DNA of 64,000 nt, from the NCBI GenBank assembly GCA_903847385.1, contig CAINDO010000449.1, positions 1-64,000 on the forward strand. The letters run 5' to 3'. Within the stretch, counting starts at the first letter, position 1. Each line of letters starts with the position of its first letter. This document shows, in pieces, positions 1 to 8,763 of this stretch. Source of the DNA: an uncultured Myxococcales bacterium. GTDB lineage: Bacteria; Myxococcota_A; Bradymonadia; UBA7976; UBA1532. The translations under genes were made by a program, and so were the position numbers. Below the pieces are notes generated by a model, which worked only from the letters and a program-made list of their open reading frames with translations, was not told the origin of the DNA and ran no database searches.

Positions 1-789
1 GAGACCGCCACCGAGACCCTCGAGCACCTGAGCGACAAGCTCGGCGAGGTCAATCAGGACGAGTTCGTCGACTACGGCGCGAAGGCCCTCGAGTGGGTGG
101 TCAAACACCGCATCAAGCTCGTCGGCGTCTTCGTGTTCGCCGTGGCCGCCGCCACCGTGGCGCACTTCGTCATGAAGTCGCGCCGCGGCGCCGTGGAGTC
201 GAAGGCGGCCGTCTTCTTCGAGGGCGCCAAGCCCCTGAACGAGGCGCGCAACCTGCTGCCGCAGTTCGTCGTCGGCGCCACCGAGAAGCCCAAGGAGCCG
301 CTGTCGCCCGAGGAGCGCAAGAAGCGCCTCGAAGACGCCGCGTCCAGCTTCGGCAAGGCCCGGGACGCGAACGCCGGCGCACCGCTCGCCAAGGTCTCCG
401 GCCTCGGTTTGGCCGGCGCGCGCTTCGAGCTCGGCAAGTTCGACGAGGCCCTCAAGCTCTACGACGAGGTCGCCGGCGACGAGAAGGTCGATCCGGTCGC
501 CCGCGCGATGGCCCAGCAGGGCCGCGCCGCGGCGCTCGAAGCCCTGGCCAAGCCGGCCGAGGCCATCGACGCGTGGAAGCGGCTCGAGTCGCTCAACCCG
601 AAGAGCTACGGTCTGATCGCCGGCATGCAGGTCGGGCGTCTGCTGGAGAACCAGGGCAAGGCGGCCGACGCCAAGTCGCACTACGAGAAGGTCCAGAAGG
701 ACAACGCCAAGGCGCTGGAGCACATGGCCAACGCCGACGTGAAGCGCGAGCTCGAGCGTCGCCTCGGTCGTCTGAGCGACGGCACGTGA
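1..789 (+). CDS. TPR-containing single-pass membrane protein (5' end outside window)
   Basis: The reading frame is open from the first base, so the start lies upstream. A hydrophobic segment (VGVFVFAVAAATVAHFV) follows about 37 residues into the visible part. After it comes a soluble alanine/lysine-rich helical region with TPR-like repeats (KFDEALKLYDEV, KPAEAIDAWKRL, KAADAKSHYEKV). This is the layout of YfgM/CcmH-type anchored TPR proteins. The next gene is a BamB-like lipoprotein whose GTG start overlaps this stop codon, and YfgM-BamB adjacency is known from Proteobacteria. A role as an envelope chaperone or translocon-associated protein is inferred from that context, not shown by a catalytic motif. 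Confidence 0.75.
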   Translation, partial: ETATETLEHLSDKLGEVNQDEFVDYGAKALEWVVKHRIKLVGVFVFAVAAATVAHFVMKSRRGAVESKAAVFFEGAKPLNEARNLLPQFVVGATEKPKEPLSPEERKKRLEDAASSFGKARDANAGAPLAKVSGLGLAGARFELGKFDEALKLYDEVAGDEKVDPVARAMAQQGRAAALEALAKPAEAIDAWKRLESLNPKSYGLIAGMQVGRLLENQGKAADAKSHYEKVQKDNAKALEHMANADVKRELERRLGRLSDGT

Positions 790-1931
790 AGCGCGTCGGG
801 CTCGTCGCCCTCGGGCTCGGCCTCGCCGCCTGCGGCGCGGCGATGCCCGGAGGGGCAGGGGACGACACCCCGCTCAGCGGCCTGAGCCGCAACGTCGAGC
901 CCGTCTCGGTGCAGCCCCGCTGGCGCCTCGCGCTCAGCGAGGGGCCCGTGTACCGCCTGCGGCCCCACGAGCTGGCGACGCCCGCCTACTCGGAGACGCT
1001 CGACCGCATCGTGGTCGGCAGCTCCTCGGGTGAGGTCGTCGCGGCTTACGCCGGAAACGGCGCGGTCGCGTGGCGACGGAACATGGGCGGCGGCCTCAGC
1101 TCGACGCCCGTCTTCGACGGCCGCCGCGTGCTTCTGGGCACGGACGACGGGCAGTTGGTCTGCCTGGACGGCGACTCCGGCGAGGAACGCTGGCACTACG
1201 GTGTCCAGGGCGCGGTCCAGCAACCGCCGGTCCTCCTCGGAGACGTCGCCGTCTTCGTCGATGGCACCAACTCCGTCTACGCCGTTGGTCGCGCCGACGG
1301 CGCGTGGCGCTGGCAGTACCGCCGTACGGCACCCGCCGACTTCGCGCTCGCCGGCGAGGCGCCGCCCGTCTCGGACGGCAAGCGTATCTACGCCGGCTTC
1401 TCGGACGGCCACCTCGTCGCCCTGGACGCCCGCGATGGCGCCGTGAGCTGGACGCGCGACCTCGCGCCCGAGCACGATCGCTTCCAGGACGTCGACGCCG
1501 CGCCCGTGCTGATCGGCGCCACGCTCTTCGCGGCCTCGGCCGCCACCGGCGTCTACGCGCTGCGCCCGGACGACGGCACCGTGCTCTTCACCGTCCCGGT
1601 CGCTGGCGTGAACCGTCTCGTCCAGCACGACGGCGCGCTGATCGCCAGCGTCGACCGGGGCGAGGTCTGGCGTATCGCCACGGATGGGCGCGTCGAGTGG
1701 CGCACCCGACTGCCCGGCGGTGCGCCGAGCGCCGCGGTCACGCTCGGAGGCGTGCTCGGCGTGTCCATGAGCCAGGGCGCGCTGCACTTCCTGCGCGGCC
1801 GGGATGGCCGCCCGCTGCAGCGTTTCTTCCCCGGACAGGGCCTCGCGGCCGCGCCCGGCGTCGGCGTCGACGGCGGCCTCTACGTGCTCTCGAACGCCGG
1901 CATCCTCTACGCGTTCCGACCGGGCACCTGA
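786..1931 (+). CDS. BamB-like PQQ-type beta-propeller lipoprotein
   Basis: The 381-residue protein starts at a GTG that overlaps the upstream TGA (GTGA), which suggests translational coupling. The N-terminus is a lipoprotein signal with lipobox LAAC. The rest is a series of PQQ-enzyme-like beta-propeller blades, with repeated patterns such as GLVCLDGDSGEERW, GHLVALDARDGAVSW and GVYALRPDDGTVLF. BamB is the outer-membrane lipoprotein of the beta-barrel assembly machinery. Length and architecture fit it, but other PQQ-repeat lipoproteins look similar, so I give no gene symbol. The 3' end overlaps the convergent sugar-phosphate isomerase gene by 25 bases. Confidence 0.8.
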   Translation: MKRVGLVALGLGLAACGAAMPGGAGDDTPLSGLSRNVEPVSVQPRWRLALSEGPVYRLRPHELATPAYSETLDRIVVGSSSGEVVAAYAGNGAVAWRRNMGGGLSSTPVFDGRRVLLGTDDGQLVCLDGDSGEERWHYGVQGAVQQPPVLLGDVAVFVDGTNSVYAVGRADGAWRWQYRRTAPADFALAGEAPPVSDGKRIYAGFSDGHLVALDARDGAVSWTRDLAPEHDRFQDVDAAPVLIGATLFAASAATGVYALRPDDGTVLFTVPVAGVNRLVQHDGALIASVDRGEVWRIATDGRVEWRTRLPGGAPSAAVTLGGVLGVSMSQGALHFLRGRDGRPLQRFFPGQGLAAAPGVGVDGGLYVLSNAGILYAFRPGT

Positions 1932-2953
1932 GCGGCCTCGGCCCGCGCGACGAGCCGCCGTTTGAAGTCCTCGACCATCGCCACCGGCGTCGGGTCGATG
2001 CCAGCCTTCAACGCGATGTGGACGCTCACGACGTCGAAGTAATGGAGCGCCCAGAAGAGCTGGAACTCCCGCGTCCCGGCCGGCAGCTCGACGATCTCGG
2101 CCGGCACGCCGACGGAGACGAGCGTCTCCGCGGTGACGTCGAAGCGCCGCGCCATCGCGTCCGGCAGTGACGGCTCCCGCAGCAGAATCGCGGTGAACGG
2201 GCCCGTCAGCCGCGTGAACCCGACGAGTTCGTTGTGGTTCAGCTCGGGCAGACCGTTGAAAAACGCGGGCATCTTGGCGTTTTCATTGAGCTTTATCTTG
2301 ATGACCCGCGCGGCCGTCTCGGTGAACGCGCCCGTCGCATAGACAACCGGGATGCGGTCCCACAGGCGCCCGGCCAGGTCCTGAGCCGCCGAGTCCACGT
2401 CGAGCGCCGCCAACTGCGAGGCCAAAGCGCCGAGCGCCGGCCGGACGTCGTCGAGCAAGCCGGCGTTTGCCAGGATCGTGGTGAAGGCCCCGAAGAAGTA
2501 GCCCATGGCGGCCCGGGGCTGGAAGTTCGCGTCCGGGCGGTCGAAGTGGACGTGCGGGCAGCCGAGGCGCGCGGCTTCGCGTTCGAGCCGACCGCCGGCG
2601 CTGACCGTGACGACCCGGCAACCGGAAGCGTGCACCTGGGCAAGGGCGCTCAGCGTCTCCTCGGTGTCGCCGCTGTAACTGCTGACGATCGCCAGCGTGT
2701 CCGGTCCGAGTTCGACGTCGCGGACGAGGTAGTCCCGCGAGACCGAAACCGGCACGCCGCGCGGCCGCGCGAAGAAGCCGAGAAAGTCGCCGGGGAACGC
2801 GCTGCCGCCCATCCCGCACACGAGCACGCGCCGGGCACCGTTGCACGTCGAGCCCGCCGTTCCGACCGAATCGGCGCCCGCGAGGAACTGGGCCGGCAGA
2901 CCGAGGACGGCGTCCATCATGCCGCCCGGGTCACCAGGTCGCCGAGTTGACAT
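1907..2953 (-). CDS. bifunctional phosphoglucose/phosphomannose isomerase, SIS domain
   Basis: The 348-residue protein belongs to the SIS-domain family that interconverts glucose-6-phosphate or mannose-6-phosphate with fructose-6-phosphate. The sugar-phosphate site is visible as GMGGSAFPGD and SSYSGDTEETL. The C-terminal half carries the LNENAKMPAFFNGLPELNHNE segment typical of the archaeal/bacterial bifunctional PGI/PMI group. The ATG start has AAGGTG upstream at usual spacing. It is a single-gene unit, convergent with the BamB-like gene. Cytosolic central metabolism is expected. Confidence 0.88.
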   Translation of the reverse strand: MSTRRPGDPGGMMDAVLGLPAQFLAGADSVGTAGSTCNGARRVLVCGMGGSAFPGDFLGFFARPRGVPVSVSRDYLVRDVELGPDTLAIVSSYSGDTEETLSALAQVHASGCRVVTVSAGGRLEREAARLGCPHVHFDRPDANFQPRAAMGYFFGAFTTILANAGLLDDVRPALGALASQLAALDVDSAAQDLAGRLWDRIPVVYATGAFTETAARVIKIKLNENAKMPAFFNGLPELNHNELVGFTRLTGPFTAILLREPSLPDAMARRFDVTAETLVSVGVPAEIVELPAGTREFQLFWALHYFDVVSVHIALKAGIDPTPVAMVEDFKRRLVARAEAAQVPGRNA

Positions 2954-2979
2954 AATGCACCTTGTGCGACAACCGGGTG

Positions 2980-4272
2980 TTACCCGATTTCGATGAAGAG
3001 CTGGTTGATGATCTTCTGGAGTTCCTGCTGCTCTTCACGCTCGAGCCACTCGCGCGCCGCGAACATCTCGAAGAACAGCAGCTCGTTGAGCGCCTGCGAC
3101 AAGAAGCTGACCCGGTTCTCGATCTGGTTCTTGTTCAGGTTGGCCAGCAACGTACGCTTGTCGAGCGCGCCCCCCTGGTCGAAGGTTACGCCCTGGAAGA
3201 GCTCCACGAAGCCGTAGAACTGCAGGAACGTGTCCAGACCCTGCTTCAGCGCGTTCTGCTGGCCGTGTTTGGAGATGGCCTGGAAGATGCGCTGGAAGAC
3301 CGAGTTGAACGTGTCGACCATGTTCGACATCTCGGTCGTGACCTCGCTCGGGTCGACGCCGGCCGAGGCGTAGTCGCGCTCCTCGACGATGCGCACCAGG
3401 CCGCTCTGGATCAGATGGAACAAGACCTTCATGGTCTCGAACTCGCCCAGGCGGCAAAGTCGCGTGAGCTCCTCGACGCTGTGCGTCTGCGACAGCGCGT
3501 TGAGGATCTGGAGCTCCTTGGGCTCGAGCTTGATGCCGTCCGTGCTGCGGTTCTTGTCCCGCGTGACCTTGACGTTGCGGTGCGGGATGCGCTTCTGGAA
3601 GTGCTGCATCTCGTCGCTGCGCCGCAGGCCCTCCATGAGCATCGACTGAGCGTTGATCGACAGCGGGCTCGGCAGCGAGTCGACGTCGAACTTCGTCAGG
3701 TAGAAGTCGCCCTCTTTGATCAGCAGGACCGAGTAGAAGATCTCCTCCACCTGCCGGCGAATGAAGACGTAGAGCTCGGCCTGGTTGATGAGGCCCTGGT
3801 CCAGCAAGTAGTTCCCGAGCGGCCTCCGGAAGCGCTTGGCCTCGGCGATGCAGCGGTCGAGGTCCTCGCGGCTCAGCTGACCGAAGCGGTACATGACCTC
3901 GCCGAGGCGATCCTCGACCAGGTTCGACGACGCCCCTCGGAGATCACCCTGCTTGAAATACAGGCACTTACGCGCCGCGCCGCTGACGAAGATCAGGTTG
4001 CCGGACAGCCGAGCGCTCGTGACGAAGTTGATGACCTCGATGGTGCCACCCATGCCGGCGATGTCGCCGGAGAGCACGATCGGATCGCGAAACTCGTCGA
4101 GCGAGGGCATGGCCGTCGCGCGCTGGAAGTGCAGGAGCGTGCGCTCCGACGGCAGATGGGTGTAGTAGCCGGCGCGCGCGCGCAACTGAGTGCGCAGCGC
4201 GTCACCAATGACAGTGATTCGGCCACTGTCGTCTACCAACAGGTAGCCTTTGACCTCGTCGCGGCGGCTCAT
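2980..4272 (-). CDS. DUF4388-type (PATAN-like) protein
   Basis: A 430-residue soluble protein. The region from about residue 60 (DPIVLSGDIAGMGGTIEVINFVTSARLSGNLIFV) is the DUF4388/PATAN pattern found in many Myxococcota regulatory proteins, where it is thought to mediate protein-protein interactions in signalling. The remainder is helical, with no catalytic motif that I recognise. The gene begins two bases after the stop of the upstream J-domain/TPR gene, so the two are almost certainly cotranscribed. The last third (QQNALKQGLDTF onward) is amphipathic helix. The function is unknown. Confidence 0.7.
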   Translation of the reverse strand: MSRRDEVKGYLLVDDSGRITVIGDALRTQLRARAGYYTHLPSERTLLHFQRATAMPSLDEFRDPIVLSGDIAGMGGTIEVINFVTSARLSGNLIFVSGAARKCLYFKQGDLRGASSNLVEDRLGEVMYRFGQLSREDLDRCIAEAKRFRRPLGNYLLDQGLINQAELYVFIRRQVEEIFYSVLLIKEGDFYLTKFDVDSLPSPLSINAQSMLMEGLRRSDEMQHFQKRIPHRNVKVTRDKNRSTDGIKLEPKELQILNALSQTHSVEELTRLCRLGEFETMKVLFHLIQSGLVRIVEERDYASAGVDPSEVTTEMSNMVDTFNSVFQRIFQAISKHGQQNALKQGLDTFLQFYGFVELFQGVTFDQGGALDKRTLLANLNKNQIENRVSFLSQALNELLFFEMFAAREWLEREEQQELQKIINQLFIEIG

Positions 4273-4274
4273 CC

Positions 4275-6074
4275 TCAGGCTTTCTTCCGGCCAAAGAGAC
4301 CGCTCTGACTCTTGTCAGTGGTCGTCTCCTGCTTGCGCTGCAGGTGTCTTAGCTCGCTCGCGGCCTCGGCGCAACGCGGATTCACGTCCAGTGCGCGCTT
4401 GAACATCGCGACGGCCTTCGGGACGTCGTTCCGGGTCCGATAGACCCGACCGAGGTACAGGAACGGCTCGTCCCGCGACGTGTTGTCGTGGACGATCTCC
4501 TCGAGCGCGTGCCGGGCTTTTTCGGCGTCGACGTTCTTGCCGGCCCCGTGGGCGATCAGAAACTCGGCGAAGGCCAGCCCGGCCCGGGCGACGACGTCCG
4601 CCGGCGACCCGACGAGGGCCTCGTCGAACTTCACCTTGGCGCCGGCGGCGTTTCCGTTGCGCAGGAGCATCACGCCGTCGCGGACGAGGGTCTCGGCGCG
4701 GAAGATGGCGCCCATGTCGGCTCCGCCCCCTGCCCCGCTCGGCACGCGCTGACCCCGAGCCGCCATCTCGACCTGCAGGTCGTACTCTTTGCGTTTCTCC
4801 GGGTCCGCGAGCACCTCGTGCGCGCGGTTGATGCTCATGAAGACCTCCTGGACCTTCTTGAGCACCTCCGGCGAAAGCCCGTACCGCGTGAAACGGTCCA
4901 CATGAAAGTCGCGCGCGAGCTTGCGGTACTGCGTCCGGATGGCCTGGATGTCGGCCTCCTTCGGCACGCCGAGCAGCTCGTAGTGAGTCTGCTTGCGCAT
5001 GACCGCGAAGACGCGCTCGACCTCGGCGAGACCGGCCCGGCCCTTGTCGTCGAGCGGTTTGGGCGCGCGGGTCGGCTGGGGCGGCGCGGCAGGCGGCGGC
5101 GGCTCCGGCATGGTCACCGGACCGACGGGCGCGGTCGGTCGCGCCGGCATGACGACGGGTCGCGAGCTCGGCGTCGCCGAGGGCGGCACACCGCGGGGCG
5201 ACGGCGTCGGCTCGGGGTGCACGACCCGCGGCGCAGGCGTGGACGCCGGCGGCGGCGCGCTGACCGGTGCGCCGCGCATCGGCAGCGGGCCCGTCTGGGC
5301 GGGCGGCACCGGCCGGACCGGCATCGGGCCCGTCTGCGGTGACGACGCCGGCCGGAGGCCCGTGTCCAGCTTCTGGAACACACCCAGCCCGCCGATGATG
5401 AGCGTGAACACCTGCCGCCGGACGCGGTCGGCGTCGCGGAGTTGTCCGATGAGCTCGTCGATGCTCGAGGGCCGGGACAGCGTATGGCGGATGTTCGGCG
5501 AGCCGAAAGCGGCGTCGAAGGGCGCCGCATAGGTCTCGGCCCAGGCCGTGAGCCGGATGAGCTGACCGCCGAACTGCTCGCAGAACCGACGGCACTCGTC
5601 TTCGGGCGTGACCTTTGCGCCGGCCTCGATCAGCAAAGAGATCAGGTCGATCGCCTCGTCCTCGGGCTCCGCGCGAAAGGTCGCCGGCGTGAAGGTGTAC
5701 TCACCCTCCCGCCACGTGAAGATCTCGAGCAGGCGCCGGCGTGCGAGGCGATTCTCGATCGTCCGGAGGCGGGCCCAGTCGAGGTAGCCCAGCTTGACCA
5801 GCGCCTCTTCGACCGTCACGCGCTGAGCGTCCCGCGCCTGCCCGACGCGTTCGACGTCCTCCGCCGTGAGGAAGCCCTGCTCCTGAAGCGCTGCGAGCGC
5901 GGACTCACGTCGGGCGTTCGACACCACGCGCACGGGCAGGCCGTTCATCACGCGGAGGCGCTTGACGATCTGCCCGCGGGTGAAGACCAGGTGTCCCGTC
6001 AGCTGCTGCTCGAGCAGGCTGCGGAAGATCTTGAACAACTTGACGGGGTCCAGCGGACCGGTCCGCGTCGACAT
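4275..6074 (-). CDS. DUF4388-like N-terminus, J domain with HVD in place of HPD, and TPR-like C-terminus
   Basis: A 599-residue protein from the ATG at 6074; a GTG four codons upstream is the alternative start. The N-terminal ~200 residues resemble the DUF4388 family of the downstream gene (LLEQQLTGHLVFTRGQIVKR). A proline-rich linker follows. A J domain (THYELLGVPKEADIQAIR through RAHEVLADPEKRKEYD) spans roughly residues 355-440, and helical repeats end the protein. J domains normally stimulate DnaK through His-Pro-Asp, but here the loop reads DFHVDRF, so the proline is missing. Coupling to a DUF4388 gene fits a regulatory or scaffold role, and true DnaK co-chaperone activity is uncertain. 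Confidence 0.72.
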   Translation of the reverse strand: MSTRTGPLDPVKLFKIFRSLLEQQLTGHLVFTRGQIVKRLRVMNGLPVRVVSNARRESALAALQEQGFLTAEDVERVGQARDAQRVTVEEALVKLGYLDWARLRTIENRLARRRLLEIFTWREGEYTFTPATFRAEPEDEAIDLISLLIEAGAKVTPEDECRRFCEQFGGQLIRLTAWAETYAAPFDAAFGSPNIRHTLSRPSSIDELIGQLRDADRVRRQVFTLIIGGLGVFQKLDTGLRPASSPQTGPMPVRPVPPAQTGPLPMRGAPVSAPPPASTPAPRVVHPEPTPSPRGVPPSATPSSRPVVMPARPTAPVGPVTMPEPPPPAAPPQPTRAPKPLDDKGRAGLAEVERVFAVMRKQTHYELLGVPKEADIQAIRTQYRKLARDFHVDRFTRYGLSPEVLKKVQEVFMSINRAHEVLADPEKRKEYDLQVEMAARGQRVPSGAGGGADMGAIFRAETLVRDGVMLLRNGNAAGAKVKFDEALVGSPADVVARAGLAFAEFLIAHGAGKNVDAEKARHALEEIVHDNTSRDEPFLYLGRVYRTRNDVPKAVAMFKRALDVNPRCAEAASELRHLQRKQETTTDKSQSGLFGRKKA

Positions 6075-6168
6075 GGAATCCAGCACACCCTGATGATTGG
6101 ATGCAGGATTGTAATCGACGTCTGCGCGATCGGCTACCTCGGCGCGCAGACGTCGTGCGAACTCGCCG

Positions 6169-7401
6169 TCAGCGCGTGGCGACCTGGAGCGAGCGCAGGT
6201 GCCAGGCGGCCGACTTCTTCAGCATTTCGACGTCGCCGTCGAGCACCTGACGCCAGAGCTTCTCGGCGAGGGCCGTGTCGCCTTCGATCTCGGCGATCAG
6301 CGCGTCGCGCTGCCAGGCCCACTCGTCCATATAGAAGTGCATATTGAGGCGGGTGAGCTGGTTCTGGTCCCGCTCCCACCCGTCGATCATCTGGTCGACG
6401 GCGGCGTCGTACTGGCCGGTCACGTCGAGGAGCGCCGCCTTGCCCATGTAGCCCCAAGCGCCCTCGGGCTGGAGCTCGATGGCCTGGTCGTACATCGAGC
6501 CGGCGTCCTTGAAGGCGCTCTGGAGCTGCAGAAGCTCGCCGAGGTTCGCCGTGGCGATGCTCTGGGAGTACTTCGACGCGCCATCGCTTTCGAGGATGCG
6601 CTCGAAGAGCTCGGCGGCGGCGTTGAAGTCACGCCGCATGTACTGGATGTTGCCGAGGTTGTTCAGGGCCGTGCCGTTCTCGGGCTCGACGCGGAGGATC
6701 TCCTCATACAGGTCGGCGGCGTCGTCGTACTCGGCGCCGTGCAGGTGCACGTAGGCGAGCGCCAAACGGCCCTCGGTCCGCGTCGGGGCGAAGCGGATCA
6801 GCGTGCGGGCGGCCTGCTCGGCCGAGGTGAAGTCACCGGCCAGGACGTGCAGCTCGGAGAGCATGCCGAGGTGCTGGACGTAGGACTCGGCGATCGAGAT
6901 GGAGCGCCCCGTGCCGATGTCGCGCCGATTGGCGCTCCCTTCGTCGAGCTGGCGGGCCAGCAGGGCCACGACCCGCGCCTCGGCCTCGGCCGCGCGGGCG
7001 AAGTCGCCGAGGCGGACGTTGCCGCGCGCGACGCGCTCGGCGAGCGCGTCGTTCCACGGGGCGAGCGCGGCGGCCTGTGCCCACGCGTCGACCGCTGGAC
7101 GCACCTTGTCCAGGGAGAAGCGGAGGTCGCCGACGACCTGCCAGAGACCGACGTTCGAGGACTCGGAGGCGAGGGCGCGTTCGAACTCGCGCAGGGCCCC
7201 GGGCTTGTCGCCCTTCTGGAGCAGCGAATGCGCGCGCTCGAAGGCGCCCGTGGCGCTCTGCGCCCGCACCGCTGCCTTGCCCGCCTGAACGACTGGCGCC
7301 TTCTTCGGCGCCGGCGCGGCCGAAGCCGAGCTCGCGCCCATCAGAAGTACGGCCGCCGCGGTCCCCATCATCCACCGTCGCGACTGCTTACCGAGCTTCA
7401 T
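6169..7401 (-). CDS. secreted or periplasmic TPR-repeat protein
   Basis: 410 residues from an ATG preceded by AGGAGG at good spacing. The first ~28 residues form a Sec signal peptide (MKLGKQSRRWMMGTAAAVLL... ASA). At least six TPR-type helical pairs follow, for example GDKPGALREFERALA, YDDAADLYEEILRVEPENG, FNAAAELFERILES and GQYDAAVDQMIDGW. TPR proteins act as protein-binding scaffolds, and no enzyme motif is visible. The frame stays open far upstream, antisense to comM, but the signal peptide and ribosome binding site fix this start. The gene is divergent from comM across about 280 bases. Confidence 0.8.
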   Translation of the reverse strand: MKLGKQSRRWMMGTAAAVLLMGASSASAAPAPKKAPVVQAGKAAVRAQSATGAFERAHSLLQKGDKPGALREFERALASESSNVGLWQVVGDLRFSLDKVRPAVDAWAQAAALAPWNDALAERVARGNVRLGDFARAAEAEARVVALLARQLDEGSANRRDIGTGRSISIAESYVQHLGMLSELHVLAGDFTSAEQAARTLIRFAPTRTEGRLALAYVHLHGAEYDDAADLYEEILRVEPENGTALNNLGNIQYMRRDFNAAAELFERILESDGASKYSQSIATANLGELLQLQSAFKDAGSMYDQAIELQPEGAWGYMGKAALLDVTGQYDAAVDQMIDGWERDQNQLTRLNMHFYMDEWAWQRDALIAEIEGDTALAEKLWRQVLDGDVEMLKKSAAWHLRSLQVATR

Positions 7402-7619
7402 CCAAGATCCTCCTGAACTGAATGGGTCTCGTCGAATTGCGCCTCTGCGTCCGATTCGAGCATGCCCCGAATCGGAGCACATATCCATCAGACGCTCAAC
7501 CGGAGGGAAAGTTCCATTCATTCCGAGATTCCCGAAGGGTGGAACGCGAAGCGGTGCAAATCTGGACACCCGGTGCGAATCGATACGCCCGCTGCACCAT
7601 CGCCAGGGCACATAAACCT

Positions 7620-7640
7620 TCGAGATCATTGAATTCTCGA
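7620..7640. repeat. inverted repeat TCGAGA-N9-TCTCGA upstream of host comM
   Basis: Perfect 6-bp arms separated by nine bases lie just upstream of the sigma-54-like promoter of comM. The position suits an activator or operator site. A longer version of the same motif (arms AATTTCGAGA and TCTCGAAATT) precedes the element's tyrosine recombinase gene at 25325-25352. The binding protein is unknown. Confidence 0.45.
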
Positions 7641-7643
7641 CGT

Positions 7644-7659
7644 TGGCACCGCGCTTGCG
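7644..7659 (+). promoter_or_regulatory. probable sigma-54 (-24/-12) promoter of the host comM-recA operon
   Basis: TGGCACC-GCGC-TTGCG matches the sigma-54 consensus TGGCACG-N4-TTGCW at nearly all fixed positions, with GG (7645-7646) and GC (7657-7658) ten bases apart. Initiation would fall near 7670, just before the AGGAGGA ribosome binding site at 7672-7678 and the ATG at 7685. If real, comM and normally the downstream recA depend on an enhancer-binding protein. The element insertion leaves this promoter facing the element's own comM-recA copy. Confidence 0.55.
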
Positions 7660-7684
7660 ATTCCTCGGCTCAGGAGGAACGCAC

Positions 7685-8361
7685 ATGTTGGCGACCGTCG
7701 CATCCGCCGCCGTATTCGGCATTGAGGCCCACCGGGTCGACGTCGAGGTCGACCTGGGCCGAGGGATGATGGTGTTCTCGACCGTGGGCTCGGTGGCGAC
7801 CTCGGTCTGCGAGGCCCGGACCCGCGTGAAGTCCGCGCTCGACAACACCGGGTTCCCGTTTCCGCAGCGACGCGTGACGGTCAACCTGGCGCCGGCGGAC
7901 GTGCGCAAGGAGGGCACGGGCTTCGACCTGCCCATCGCCTTGGGCATTCTCGCCGCGGACGGACAGCTGCCGCCCGACGCCCTGGAGCGGACCCTGGTCG
8001 TCGGCGAGCTCTCCCTGGACGGACGGGTCCGCGGGATCCGCGGCATGCTCCCCCTGGCGGCGGCGGCGCGCCGCGGCGGCCTGACCCGCCTGGTGATTCC
8101 CCGCGAGAACGCGGCGGAGGCCGCCGTCGTCGAAGGCCTGAGCATCGTGGCGGTCGAATCCCTCCCCGGCGCCGTCGAGGTGCTGCGCGGGCTGGCGCCC
8201 CCCCTGCCCTTGCCGCCGGCGTCCCCCATGCAGACGGGCGTGCGGCGCGAAGACGAGGCCGATCTCGCCGACGTCCGCGGGCAGCTGATCGCCCGGCGCG
8301 CGCTGGAGATCGCGGCGGCGGGCGGCCACAACCTCATCTTCATCGGGCCGCCCGGGGCAGG
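7685..8361 (+). pseudogene. comM: host comM (YifB family), 5' fragment cut at the Walker A motif
   Basis: This is the N-terminal ~225 residues of a ComM/YifB-type Mg-chelatase-like AAA+ ATPase. It includes the N-terminal ChlI domain ([52 protein letters not shown]) and ends in IGPPGAG. ComM is a branch-migration helicase that helps integrate donor DNA during natural transformation. Homology stops at the second G of a Gly codon inside GPPGAGKT. The missing part lies at 62817-63669, and fusing the two gives an in-frame 509-residue protein. Upstream are a sigma-54-like promoter and AGGAGGA. The broken frame continues into the element to 8779 and would give a 364-residue product without a working ATPase. 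Confidence 0.93.
8360..8361. other. attL crossover point
   Basis: To the left the sequence is comM codons for GPPGA, and to the right it is non-homologous element DNA beginning GCGGTCG. Rejoining element arms across GG would give an attP with the half-sites ACGGGTTCC and GGCGGTCGT. Read outward, these share GG, CGT and a GGG block, a weak dyad of the type seen in serine integrase attP sites. The exact extent of the site is not defined. Confidence 0.6.
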
Positions 8362-8763
8362 GGCGGTCGTATCCGGGGACCATGTCGCTTCGGGGAACCC
8401 TCTCTTCGCTCAGAAGTTGGCGTCGCCGAGGCTCAAGCGGGCCCTGACCGCGTCTCGAACACGGACGCTCGTCTCGAGGAACGGTCACCACGGGGCGGCT
8501 CGGCTCCTCGGGCGAACGGGCTCCGTCCTCCCTCAGCCCAACCTCGGGCGGGGTCGCCGCCGCATCGCGGCTCGCGGTCTTGGCTCTCCGGTCCCCCTCC
8601 TCCCTCCGTGGACCGCCGCGAGGGGTCGCCGCCTCGCCGGGGGATTGACCGCGGCAGCCCCACGGCGAATTGCGCTCTCGCATGCACGCGCATGTGGCCT
8701 CGCCGGCAATCGACGGCGGATGCCCTGCCCCACCACTTCGTTCAGGCCTGAGGAGGACGGACC
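8362..8763 (+). other. left-end junction region of the element
   Basis: I see no independent gene in these 400 bases. The frame of truncated host comM stays open through all of it and stops at 8777-8779, just inside the element's comM. Ribosomes reading the truncated gene would therefore terminate across the next start codon. A GC-rich stretch contains GTCGCCGCC repeats near 8559 and 8622. Close to the right side (8704-8713) is CGGCAATCGA, the left half of the palindrome found before parB. I could not pick out a confident sigma-70 promoter. Confidence 0.5.

Noticed and set aside
2962-4308. Long plus-strand frames opposite DUF4388 and J-domain genes
   Set aside because: Products of the skewed codon use of high-GC genes; no ribosome binding sites or domain-like sequence.
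6169-8343. 724-residue minus-strand frame covering the TPR gene and antisense comM
   Set aside because: Signal peptide, AGGAGG and homology place the start at 7401; the remainder is antisense to comM.
8352-8355. CCGG as a 4-bp att core
   Set aside because: Crossover there would give GPPGKT and shorten the Walker A loop, unlike any ComM; GG gives the correct motif.
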